From NCBI GenBank assembly GCA_035048815.1, contig JAUCBN010000013.1, forward strand, positions 198,501 to 262,500: a DNA stretch of 64,000 bases. Reading direction: 5' to 3'. Each line of letters starts with the position of its first letter. The first letter of the stretch is position 1. The notes below the pieces were generated by a model. The model saw only the letters and a program-made list of their open reading frames with translations. It did not search any database and was not told where the DNA came from. Shown piece after piece: positions 1 to 11,356 of the stretch. The translations under genes and the position numbers were made by a program. Source of the stretch: Abelmoschus esculentus. Lineage: Eukaryota; Streptophyta; Magnoliopsida; Malvales; Malvaceae.

Positions 1-612
1 TATCCATAATTTCCTAAACCCTAACTACACCTTTATTCTTAAATCCTAAACCCTAAACTCACTGATTTAAAACGAAAATATATATAAAAATATGATAAAA
101 AGGCAAACGAGAGTCCTGTCATGTGGATCATAAACCAAAGACAAATTGATCCTTATATGCCTAAGCCTCTACTCCAAGAAAGGCAAAGCACATAGACCAT
201 TTTCAATCCAACACATATTTGGGTGATTTTTGTTTTGTTTTTACCTATTTTGATTGTTTCTTTTAGTTTTCTATTTATTTTCTTTCTTTCTGAGAGATAC
301 TTATATATAATTATACAAACTTTATTGATGTTTGATTTAGATATGAATAAATCTCTAATTTACTTTGAAAAAATATTAATATTATTTTACATGAAATAAT
401 ATTTTTTTCGATAAATCAAATTATTGCTTGTAAGATAATGAGGCTTGTGATAATATTTCACTTTTATAGTTGTGAGAAGAATAAATGAATCTTGTTATTC
501 AAAAAAGCATGACTACAAGTTAAAAAAAATAATTAAATTAATGGAACTTTAAAAAATTCAAGAACCATAAATGACATCATCAATTACATAGCTTTGAATA
601 TAATCTGAAACC
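1..612. other. AT-rich intergenic DNA
   Basis: No gene is visible. The first 60 bases carry degenerate telomere-like motifs (CCTAAACCCTAA), which recur elsewhere in the window inside MITEs. The rest is AT-rich without a coding frame. Confidence 0.6.
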
Positions 613-1360
613 TCATAAGGTAAAAACATCATTACAAGAGATGGCCCATCGGACAAGTGTGTGCGTAAATCTGTTTGTATCGCGATAAATGTGGATAACT
701 TTGAAGCCAATATTCTCGCTAAAGATAGAAAAAGCTTCTAAAAGGTGCAAGGCAGCAACGGATCGATCAAGTTCTTTGGCGTTCACTTTGTTAACGGTAG
801 CCATCGAGTCTCCTTCCACAATCACATTGGTCCAACTTTCAGCAGCAACTATTTGAAAGCCTAAAGTGAAGGTACATGTTTCGACAGTCTCAGCACTGTG
901 CGACCCTACAATCTTATGTGCTTTTCGCATCAATAACCAGGCTATGAGAGTTTCGTGCCACTGCTGCTATTGAAGCATCCCCGAATTCGAAAAGAAGGCA
1001 ACATCAACATTAATTTTTATAGTATCATTCGTTGGACAACTCCATTTCTTAGCACAACTGCAAGGGACTTGCGTGCTAGCTTGATCGTAGGCAGTAACAA
1101 CAAAATCCGAGGTAAGAAGTTAGACATAATCAATAACAGTTTTTACTGGGAGGAGCTTATTCTCATAGTGAAACTTGTTTCTCCTATTTCAAAGGTTCCA
1201 AAGGAGGACAATGAACAGATTAAATTGATCTTTGTCAAGCGCTTTTAAACATTCTTCTAGTCAAGCCTTACAAGCTAAAAAAGGACCACGGGACAAAATG
1301 GGCGACAAAGCACAAAGGTCGAAAGCTTCTTTGAGTGATGGGCAATTCCGAAAAACAATA
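613..1360 (-). pseudogene. Decayed LINE relic: RNase H-like (RVT_3) domain
   Basis: On the minus strand an open stretch (933 to 613) reads like the C-terminal RNase H-like domain that plant non-LTR retrotransposons and their derivatives carry: an AE-rich helix, then a VIVEGDS motif with its acidic residue, then a segment ending in a DTNRFTH-like string where family members usually have an N-x-x-A-H pattern. Upstream on the same strand (about 1090 to 935) the conserved start of the domain (IKINVD, then VARNS) is still readable but in other frames. Farther up (about 1360 to 1100) a segment containing LLWNLWNRRNK resembles the linker before RVT_3. Stops and frameshifts separate these parts, so it is not functional. 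No reverse transcriptase core is visible. The family call is from motif recognition. Confidence 0.7.
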
Positions 1361-2182
1361 AAGAACTAAGAGACGAGAGAAATATAAAGATTTATATTTA
1401 TTATGAATATTCAAATATATACAATGATTTCATCAAATCATTTATGAATAAATATAAAAAATACATAATACATGAAATTTTAATTAACGAATATAATATT
1501 TTTATTAATAAAATAAATCAAATATCTTAATTAAAATTCTTATCATGATATATAAATATTTATATAATTAAATAATATTTTTATATTTTAATAATTTTAA
1601 TTTAATCCGATTGATTTTATTATTATATCTAATATTATTGAGATAAATAATGTTCGAAAAAGTATGAACTTTTTACTGAAAATGAAAAATCTATTTAAAG
1701 TAGATAACCACAAGATAAAATAATTTTGAAAACACAAGCAAGCAAATCAACTACCCATGGTCAAACATGCAAAGCTTGAATCTTTGAAACTTAGCCAATA
1801 GCCATGGAAATGCACTGAAGTTGAGGCTTGTTGTTGAAAAATTTCCCGATGAAAAAACAAAATACCATGGAGAATGACGGATGTTACTACCAGTAAAAAG
1901 TGAAACGAAATCAGACAAGCTTTTTATGTAGTTTTTTACCAGACCGAACCGCCCACTGTCTCTCAGATCAACACTCTGACAAATACCCATTTGTCCGCTC
2001 TCTGTAAATTTCCCACCTTCCATCACTATTAAATAAAGGGGTCACCTTTTTTTCCACACCCAACTTTTCTTTACTCTTTACTTTTCGTTTTCCGCAGAGA
2101 ACAGATCTCTTTTTTTAATTGATTCCCATTAATTTCTGCGTTACGTTCAAGCTTTTTCAGCCTCTGTTTTCTTCAAAAAAAA
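1361..2182. other. Intergenic region and alpha/beta hydrolase promoter
   Basis: AT-rich DNA followed by the presumed promoter and 5' leader of the gene starting at 2183. A TATA-like TATTAAATAAAG lies at about 2028-2039, roughly 145 bases before the ATG. Pyrimidine-rich leader sequence follows. The minus-strand open frame at 1751-2026 resembles no protein I know. Confidence 0.5.
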
Positions 2183-5100
2183 ATGGTGGGTGGCGATGGG
2201 GCGGAGCAGTTTAGAACAACAACCGCCGCCGGCGTATCACCACCGGGTAGAGTTGCGAGTTTTAAGGACGTGATGCGTGAATTCATGATGGGATTACTTG
2301 AGATGAGCGTGGAATTCGGGAGAGGGTGTAGGGATGTTGTGCAGCAGAGTTTAGTGACAGAGGATTCGTTTTTAGTGAGGAATTTTGGTAAGGATTCTTA
2401 CATTGGTCGAAAAATCAAAGTTCCAAAAGACAATGCTTTGAGGAAACTAAGGTTGTTTAATGAGTACTTGGTTCCAGAAGACAAAGATCCTTTCCATGCT
2501 TGGTCTGTAATTCTGTTCGTCTTTGTTCTTGCTCTTGCAGGTACTATTAATTTTTCATATATGTAATGGAATTAAGATTTTCCTTGTTCTTTTAGTAAGG
2601 ATTTCTTTTCTTGGCTAGATCAATTATGGATAGTAGGGTTAAATCTCTAGATTTAAGATTCTCATTCAGATTCAAAAGTTTATTATGGATCATTTTTTTT
2701 CTTCTATGTGGAATATTTTTGATTTTTTGCTCCACAAACATGTCTGGTATGGTGTAATGAAAATCAATCAAAAATTATCTGTTTATTGTGTTTCAATGGC
2801 CACTGCTCTGCCTATGTTTTGGCTTCAATGGCAGATGATGATTAACCAGGATGGTGCATTTCTTATTATTGTGTTTTCCATTGATCAATTACTGAGAGAA
2901 AGAATCATTCTTGCAGTCTTAAGTGTAGGTATAGAGCATGATGCTGCAATCTCAGTGGCTAAGAAAGTCTATATACATCCTCCTAGTGCGGATCGAATAA
3001 TTCTACCGGATGGTAGATATATGGCATATAGAGAGCAAGGTGTTCCGGCCGATAGAGCTAGATTTTCGATGATCATTCCTCATCCGTTTCTTTCTTCCCG
3101 ACTTTCAGGTTTGGGATACAAAATTTAAGAGGATATAAGAACTTGGTTTTATTGAGACATAAGTGTTCATACAATTCACTCTTAATTTTCTCAGCTTGTT
3201 TCTTTTTGCCCCCTAAATACTAGGAATTCCTGGACTTAAGATTTCGGTACTAGAAGAATTTGGTGTGAGGTTGTTAACATATGATCTTCCGGGTTTCGGT
3301 GAAAGTGACCCTCACCCATATCGGAACCTTGAGTCATCAGCATCGGATATGTTGTTCTTAGCAAATGCTCTTGGTGTTACTGACAAGTTTTGGGTTGTCG
3401 GATACTCAACCGGTAGTCTTCATGCCTGGGCTGCTCTTAGATATATTCCAGATAGAGTTGCGGGTACTAATTTATTTAACTGCACAACTCAAGTTTATAC
3501 GACTTGAGAGTTAATCGTCCTTGATTCACCATGTCTAATTTTGCAGGTGCAGCTATGTTTGCTCCAATGGTTAATCCCTATGATTCAATGATGAATAGAG
3601 GGGAAAAATATGGAATCTGGGAAAAGTGGACTCGGAAAAGGAAATTTATGTACTTTTTGGCTCGAAGATTTCCCAAATCTCTATCTTACTTCTACAGGCA
3701 AAGCTTCCTCTCGGGAAAGCATGGTCAAATCGATCAATGGCTAGCATTGACATTGGGAAGAAGGGTGAGTGATTTTGTACACCTTGAACTTTCTAAGCTT
3801 TGGAATCGGTTAAGTACATTGCATCATATATGATTTTTTTGTTTCCAAGAGCACTATATGTTCTTGAATATGGAAATAAAGAGCATCACAAGCAAGTTAC
3901 TAGTTGTTTTTTTTTCAGTGTTTCACTTTCGAACATCTAATCTAAATTTGTATTTCTTGTCTTCCAGGATAGGGCTTTGATAGAAGACCCTATCTATGAA
4001 GAATTCTGGCAAAGGGATGTCGAGGAATCAATTCGACAAGGAAATGCAAAACCTTTCGTTGAGGAAGCTGTATTGCAAGTGTCTAATTGGGGATTCAACC
4101 TTGCAGACCTCAAATTGCAGAAGAAACAAAGAGGGAAAGGCATCCTAAATGTGATCAAGTCTTTACTTAGTGGCTCCGAGGAAGAATATACTGGTTTTCT
4201 TGGTCCAATACACATATGGCAGGTATAATTTCGTCTTATGTTGCTCCAACTCTTCATTTTTCCCGAAGTACTCATATCCTTCTTCTTGTCCTTTGCATAT
4301 CTAGGCAGGGTATGGATATATGATTCTTCAAACACCCTCCAAATACACGGAATTTTTTAAAAATGAACATACTAATCGAAGCAAATACCCTCCCTCCCTC
4401 ACACGGGAGTCCAAGTAGCATTGATTCTAACCATACATTTCCGCTGCATTAAACTGTTCTGCTACAACCTTTTCCTGTTCCCTGAAGCATTATGGATTTA
4501 CTGATCTATTGTTCGCTAGCATGAGATGTCATGCGATAGCGGTGAAATTACTTGCGTTAGAGGTTTTCATTCTCCCTTAGAAACTAATATAATTTCTCGG
4601 AGCAACAGTTTTTTCAAAAACTATTTTCTCGGTTTTATAACAAGGAACCCTCATAATAGCAAAGGCTAGCCTTCTTGTCTTGCTCAAAACATGAGAGGGC
4701 TACTCCATAGAGAACTCAAGTCTTAGCACATCAAACTTTGGAAAAGGTACCCTGGCACTAAGTTATTCCAAGTTCCAACATTTTTGTTCAAGTACCCGTG
4801 TTCGGCTTCTCTGTCCAACATATATGGATATGGGTATGGGATATAACCCTCAACTGAATATACTCATGCCAGACACGTACTCATACCCAGCACTCAAACT
4901 CGAGTCCAAGTAACAAGTCCTTGCTATATAAACCTTTTATATCTAAAATTGTAGGTGTCATAGTTTGCTTTGTATCCTTGCAGCTATGGTTTTATTTTGC
5001 AGTTTGAGAGCAGAACAGGCCATGGATTACCATTCTCAAGAAATCTTAATTGAACTGTTTCTTATTTACTAAATTTTCTGGTATTTTACAGGGGATGGAT

Positions 5101-5358
5101 GATAAAGTCGTACCGCCTTCGATGACTGATTTTGTTCATCGGGTTCTGCCAAGTGCTGCGGTGCATAAACTCCCATACGAGGGTCACTTTACATATTTAT
5201 ATTTTTGCGACGAATGCCATAGACAGATATTTACCACACTTTTTGGAACACCACAAGGACCTCGCCTGCTCGTCAATACCATAGAAGTCGAACAAACATC
5301 GTTGGATGATATAGAAGTGCAGGAAAATGTAAGCCAGGGTGATTTTAAGACAGAGTGA
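2183..5358 (+). CDS. Alpha/beta hydrolase superfamily protein
   Basis: Six exons: 2183-2540, 2917-3108, 3224-3463, 3547-3764, 3968-4222 and 5092-5358. All introns are GT-AG and phases close to a 509-residue protein. A hydrophobic segment at about residues 104-123 probably anchors it in a membrane. The nucleophile elbow is G-Y-S-T-G with Ser245. The catalytic acid is most likely Asp425 in GMDDKVVP, and the histidine is His453 in YEGHF. An HP oxyanion motif is present in IIPHPF. It therefore keeps a full hydrolase triad. The family (plant alpha/beta hydrolases close to uncharacterised Arabidopsis members) has no substrate I can name. The start is the first ATG after a pyrimidine-rich leader. 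The last intron is long (about 870 bases). Confidence 0.88.
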
Positions 5359-6743
5359 GACATCAGACATCAATGTTGTCTAAACTAGGTTTGAGTTTTG
5401 ACATGTAAGATTGTATATACCATTGGTTTATTACATTACTTGTTATTAGAAAAAAGTTCGAAGAATAAAAATAATTTAATAACTTTTTGGAGATGTTGGC
5501 TGCCTGCCATGGAAACAAATATAATCAAGTAAAAGGTGATGATTTGTTCTCTGATTCATTGTTAGTTGCTTCTGATTTTAGTTCTTTACAGCTTATTATT
5601 GGTAATTGTGTTGGCAATGAATATATATATATATATATATATATAATTAACTCTCATTTACATGTATACTTACCTGTCTTATTATCAACATTTCACTCTA
5701 TTAAGATATTCGTGTCTTTTGTTTAAACCTTATTAAATTTGGATAGCCTTTCTAGTTTTTTAGTTAAGAGGATACAATATATTTATCTCCCACTTTAACT
5801 TATTCCTTTCCAACCACATTTTTAAGTATATTGAATGCATGATCTGTAAAATGAAATTCATCATATATTTTTACTAGAAAATAATAAATTTTGTGGGGAT
5901 ATGGATTTTTTGACACAGGGAACTGCACATTGTTAACTCATGCTGGTGGTTGCAAAACCCCAAAACTAGTATGAAGATTAGAGAGAATATGGTTTTTACT
6001 CTCTCTGTCTACAACAAAACTGTAAAATCGAGACTTTGTGTTCCAACAAAGGTAATCTATATGTAGATTCGGATGTTACCAAATAACTTACCATAGCATG
6101 GCTACAAACAACAAAGGATACACCCAAATGAGAAAAATTTTATACCCATATCCAAACTCTATATTTACAGCCAATTAGAACTATCAGATGGATGGCCTAT
6201 GCTATTATCAATACCAAACCAATAATATTCACAGCTTGAAATAGCATAAGCAGACAGCAATAATTATTTACACACATCATACAACATTTGTTTCAAATTC
6301 AAATAAGATCTAATGAAGACCAGGATGATATGCTGTTCACAGTTCACACTCGAAAGTCGACGTCAATGAAACCATGGGATAGGACAAAACCTGCTCACCG
6401 AGGTTGCATGATGCGCTTCAAGTTTTTTAAAAATTCCAACTTCTCCTTCTCAGATTACTTATCCATCCAAAATCAATTAGAGGTTGGCCATATTGTAGTT
6501 TGATAAGGTGCCTTCGATATGGTATTAGTATATTTTTCAGACCTGACATTCATTAAGTAGAGAACTGAGAACAAACATACCAACACAATACAGCCAAAAA
6601 GAACAGCCTCAAATATACATCTTCACCTCACTTACTGCAAGGTTGGCCTTAAAAACAAGAGACAGGAAGCAGTAAACAGAGAAATATACTATTTCCTTCC
6701 AATTTACACATAAATCATGTTAAAGAACATGAATTAGGCGTAC
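5359..6743. other. Between the hydrolase and phospholipase genes
   Basis: Holds the 3' UTR of the hydrolase gene and, on the minus strand, the 3' part of the phospholipase gene. A (TA)n microsatellite sits at about 5622-5645. On the minus strand, just upstream of 6400, a short frame (KEKLEFLKNLKRIMQPR, then stop) could be a terminal coding exon, but its phase does not fit the upstream donor directly. The plus-strand frame at 5487-5726 is not convincing. Confidence 0.5.
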
Positions 6744-7308
6744 CTGTGGTGCACATCGTCTTGTAAAGTTGAGCAACATAGGGATCACCTGCTGTGCTCA
6801 TATGAGGTCTGTCCAAGCATTCTAGAAATGCTAAATCAGCTTTCAGAAGCTTTTCCTGGTCGTGAGTATCGTAACCAATATCATGACAATAGCAGCAAAA
6901 GTCTAACCAATCAATTGGTCTCTTATCCCAAATAAGGGATCCACCATCTTTCCCACTTGACCAATTAGGACCACAATAATGCCCATAACGTGGAAATAAC
7001 TGCGAAAGGAAGGCTCTAGCACCTGTATGCCATGGAACCTTGCAAACATATGGCCTAAACCGGATAGGGGTGGGAGGCTCAATGACCTGATTTTGTTGTG
7101 CACGCCGTTTTAATCCTTTATTTATAGTGGTTGGACTTCGAATTCTATCACTACCATTCACTGGTTTAGGAGGAACAGAAACTAGAGTCCAACCCCATAG
7201 ACTGATCTCAAAACTACTTTTCTGCTTAGGATCTATGGAAACACTTGTAGAAGCAAAAGTCAGATTTGAATCCCATTTGGGATCAACACCAAGGAATCCA
7301 AACTTCAT
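6744..7308 (-). CDS. Phospholipase A2 family protein (3' exon unresolved)
   Basis: The first coding exon, about 188 residues starting at MKFGFLG, belongs to the plant phospholipase A2 group that has a long N-terminal extension before the PLA2 core. Seen directly: a calcium-loop-like YGHYCGPNWSSGKDGG at residues 108-123 and the active-site CCYCHDIGYDTH with His142-Asp143. It should release fatty acid from the sn-2 position of phospholipids. The exon ends MCTTG at a good donor (ACCACAG then GTACGC). Without splicing the frame stops eight codons later. A 5'-UTR intron is supported: donor at 8525, acceptor at 7375, both well formed. The in-frame upstream ATG at 7323 lies only five codons before; I prefer MKF because relatives begin close to it. 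The C-terminus is uncertain. Confidence 0.82.
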
Positions 7309-7374
7309 TGTTAGCAAACACAAGATGCAACCATACTAGATCTTAGCCAGCACAAGGTATATTAAGTTTAATAC

Positions 7375-8625
7375 CTGATAAAATAAAAATATGTCAGAAA
7401 ATTGTAATTTTGATGAGAAATGTGTAAGCCTAACAGTTCCTTTAAATGCCAAAAGTTCTCATCAATTAATAGTGCCAAAGCATTATCAACAATCACATAA
7501 ACATCTGACTAGATGATTTCAGTGTTTTCAGCATAAATGTTTTGCTTCACAACACAAATCATTAATCACAATTCCATAAATTTTAAACCGAAGAGAAATA
7601 AAACATGAAGCACAATCCCTAAATAACACCAAATCCTTCAAGAAAATAGTACAGACTGTAAAGAAAATGAAATCATAAAATTATTATTTCTCCTCCTAAG
7701 ATGTGTTTGAAACAATGTGAAAAACTGAAAATAGAACTCACATGTTTAATATGGATTGCACATGAATTACATAAACTTTAATGGAATCCAGTAATCTATT
7801 CCAAAAAAATAATTTTATCCGTTTCGTGTACTTTCTAGTTTTAATTCCACTATTCTCTCATAACAACTAAACTACCAGGCAACTTTAGGGGGGGAAATCC
7901 CTCTTCTCCTCAGTTTTCTCGGTAACCAAACAGAGATAATAACCATAATAAACGAAGAAGAAGAACTACTAGAAACTTTCATACTGATAACAGAATTCAA
8001 TAACAATTTCAAACATACCCCAACTTATTAGGATAATTCATAGATTATACAAAAAGGTGAGGAAACAGAGAAAGTAAAACAGGGGAAAGAGAGGAGAGAG
8101 AAATTTCTCGAGAAAATTTACGTGGACTCTCTTTCTCTCCCACGTGGACTATGGATAGGTAGGACCCATAAAAATCATATGATATGTCCATATTCCTTCG
8201 TTGTATTTACAACCAAATTGCAAACCAGCTTGTACTTCTCTTTCTAATTTTTTTTTTATCTAAAACTTCAGCTTAACTGTATCAAGAAAATTCGTCGGAA
8301 TACCGACCGGAAAATTCGTAAAGGACGTTTAAAGTGTTTTTAAGGCTAAGGACCTCTTTATATATCGCTTTTATTTACAAATAATAATGATAATTTGAAT
8401 TTTCAACAAAAGATAAGATAAAAATGAACAGCAACGAATCCGAATACAAGAAGATGACAATGAAAATTACATCAATCAATCAGCATAAGGAAAATAAAAA
8501 CGAAGATAGAGGGAAAGAAGCTAACCAGATGTGAGTGATTAGGGTTTGGGCGAAGTGAAGAAAGAGATGACGAGAGGAAGCAGAAAGACGGAAAGCGTTG
8601 GGATTCTGGTATTAGAAGTATTATT
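7375..8625 (-). other. 5'-UTR intron and first leader exon of the phospholipase gene
   Basis: Minus-strand leader exon at about 8526-8620, followed by an intron of about 1150 bases ending at a TTTTATCAG acceptor. The leader contains AAACCCTAA (telo-box) near 8540. Inside the intron, at about 8140, lies CCCACGTGGA, a G-box core. A second ACGTGGAC is at about 8121. No other gene is seen here. Confidence 0.55.
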
Positions 8626-10230
8626 TGGATGATTTATAAATTTTAAAACTGGGGATGGGGAGGATGAGGCTGGAACTGGACTTTTCATATCAAAACTTGG
8701 ACTATAGGATTGGATGACTTCGCTCTTTTAAAAAACATATTCCAAAATATTCTTATAATATATATTTGGTAGTAAAAAAATAAAGTTAAAAATATTATTA
8801 GATTATTTTAAATATTTATTTTAATTATTTAACTGAGCTTATATTTTAAATTTTATTATAAAATAAAATAATATTATAATATTGGTCGTTGTTATAGGAC
8901 TGATACAACGCGTTGAATGGAAAATATCATATGAAAGATCGGTGGTATAGTATAATTAAATCTATTTTGTGATAATTTATTGATTAGAACTATTAACGAA
9001 ATAAATGTGTAAGATTTATTATGTTAATCATCTCTCTTGCTTTATTATATAAACATCTAGTTCATAGACTTATTTTTATACTTTTTGATAGTAAAAGACG
9101 GATTTAAAAATTAGACCCTTAATAACTAGTATTTAAAAACAAAATTTGATCCCCAATAATAAATACAGGAAAAATGAACATCTAATATTTAAATTGAAAA
9201 ATAAATAAATTTTGAAATTACACACGATTTAGGGTTCTCGCTCTGTTCATAACCTATATTCAAATAACTTTTGTTATATTAACTATGGTCTATAATTTTA
9301 ATTTATATTCTAACTTTTATTAAATTATTTTTATATAAAAAACATATATAGTTCATTGAATATAAAACTTTAATTTTAATGATGGAGTACAAATGATTAT
9401 TTAGCCCATATTATGATTAAACTTATATAACTGTTTTAAATAAATATTTTTGAAATAATTTATAATAAAATAAAATAAAAATTATACTGTTCGAAGCAAT
9501 TAAATACAAAGAATCGTTAGGTTTTTAATTGGTCCAGGTACTATAGGGTTTAAGGGCATAATTAAAAATTTAATAATAGTTTAATTTTTAATAAGAATAA
9601 TAATCGCAAATACACTTATAAATAATCTTTATATTATTATTAAGCTTTTAAAATTAAGGTGTTTTTATATTATTTTTTTAATATTTATTGTTAATGTTTA
9701 CGTTTAAATTTAATTTTTTCTTTAATATTTATTATTAAAAGTTTAATTTTTCAATACTTGTTAGGTCTTTAATTTTTTTCTCTAATATTTGTTATTATAA
9801 ATATACTCATAAAATTTATTTTTTTATTATTTATTATTAGAGTTCAATTTTTTTCAATACTTGTTATTATGAACTTACTCTTAAAATATATTATTTTTCA
9901 ATATTTATCGTTAAAGACAAAATTTTGAATAACGATTTGCAACCACAACAATGATCATTATATAATAATAATGACATCATTCAAAATTGCGTTATCAACC
10001 ACCGTTAAATTTATTATAGTATATATTATTAAAAATTCATAGCTAAAATACTTATAATAATCGTAAGAATATCATTTATATTTATAATTATAATAAACAC
10101 AATACAATAAAAATATGACTATAATTATAATTTAAATATCTAATTACGGACTCAATTTTTAGTTTGCTCTAGAACCACTAAAATCTAAAAAAAAAATCTA
10201 AACTCCCCTAATTGGGTTTAATTTAATTTT
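8626..10230. other. AT-rich intergenic region
   Basis: No coding frame. Between about 9590 and 9910 the text is a degenerate tandem array built on TTTAATATTTATTATTA-like phrases with a period near 60 bases. The rest is low-complexity AT DNA. Divergent promoters of the phospholipase and ABC-F genes lie at its two ends. Confidence 0.5.
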
Positions 10231-10300
10231 GGGCCTAATTGACAACAAACCCAGGTAGAAAATCATATAAAGTTTGGGCCATAGTTTTCTACACTTTCTC
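10225..10300 (+). promoter_or_regulatory. Site II (TGGGCC) elements upstream of the ABC-F gene
   Basis: Two TGGGCC copies, at about 10231 (TTTTGGGCCTAA) and 10274 (GTTTGGGCCATA), lie just before the leader exon. TGGGCY (site II) elements are known to mark promoters of translation-related and proliferation-related plant genes, which fits an ABC-F protein. The regulatory role here is inference. Confidence 0.45.
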
Positions 10301-11356
10301 TTCTCGACTACAACTGTATTTAAATGGTGAACGAATTCAAAGAAGCAAGATCGTTGTTGTCTTTCTCCTACAAGGTAGAAACCCTATCTCTCTACCCTCT
10401 CACCGGTTTCGTTTTATTAATTTTGAAGATATATTGGCATCCGATTCGGTTCTGAATCCCACTCTTGTTCTCTTCCGATTTTGAAGATTCGGTCGGCCGT
10501 TCTCGTTCTCTTCTTCGGTTCAGCTAATTCAGGTGCTTTATTTCTTTCTTTCCATTAATATATGTTTTGTGTTTGTTATTTTATTTGATTTCTTGCGATG
10601 ATCAAAATTTCCGATTAATCTTCTTGAACCCATTCAGTTTCTCCCTCTCCCTAAATTTGTTGATCGTAAGTTTTAAGGCATCTCTTCTTTTAGTTTGTAA
10701 GTTGTTTGGCTGCTCAGAAAATGATACTATAGTTAGGATGTTTTAATTTAATCCTTGCTTGTTCTTCCAAACTAAAGATTAATTATGAAAGGTTTGAATC
10801 AAAGGTGACTTTGATTTTTCATTAGGTTCTTGTGATCCGTAATTTATTTTTCTTTCCCCCTAAATTGATTATCAAGTATTGTCTTATCATAGGTATAAAG
10901 ATTTTGAGGGATTTTTTTAATCAACCTGCCTGAAATTGAAGATTACTATTATTGTGAGTTTTGAAGATCCTGTAATTCTATAGAATTCGAAAGATGCAAT
11001 CCTGATTTATAATCATTATAGGAATAAATATTTTAGGGGTATTTTTAATCAACCTGCTCGAATAAAAAGAAAAGATAAATGATAAATTATCTTCATAGTG
11101 TTTAAATGATGAATACTAGAAAAGGAGAAAAGCAACCCAACAATAATAAATTAGTTTACTATGTTCAATTCAGATATACACTCATTTATTCAGATCTCAT
11201 CAAATATGATTTCATTTGTTATTAGTTGCTTTTCTTTTAGTTAACTTTTGAGACTTAAAATGAGTAATATGCATAAAATAACAACAAAGGTTCAGGTAAA
11301 TAGAGCTTAATTGATGATTTGTTTATCCATGTTATTTTACCAGAGTAATTGTTGCA

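Noticed and set aside
1..60. Telomeric or subtelomeric end
   Set aside because: Only a few degenerate CCCTAAA motifs, of the same kind seen inside MITEs across the window; no regular array.
955..1248. Plus-strand 97-residue frame
   Set aside because: It is antisense to the decayed LINE relic and resembles nothing.
2685..3128. Independent 147-residue gene
   Set aside because: Only 2917-3108 is coding, as exon 2 of the hydrolase; the rest is intron read-through.
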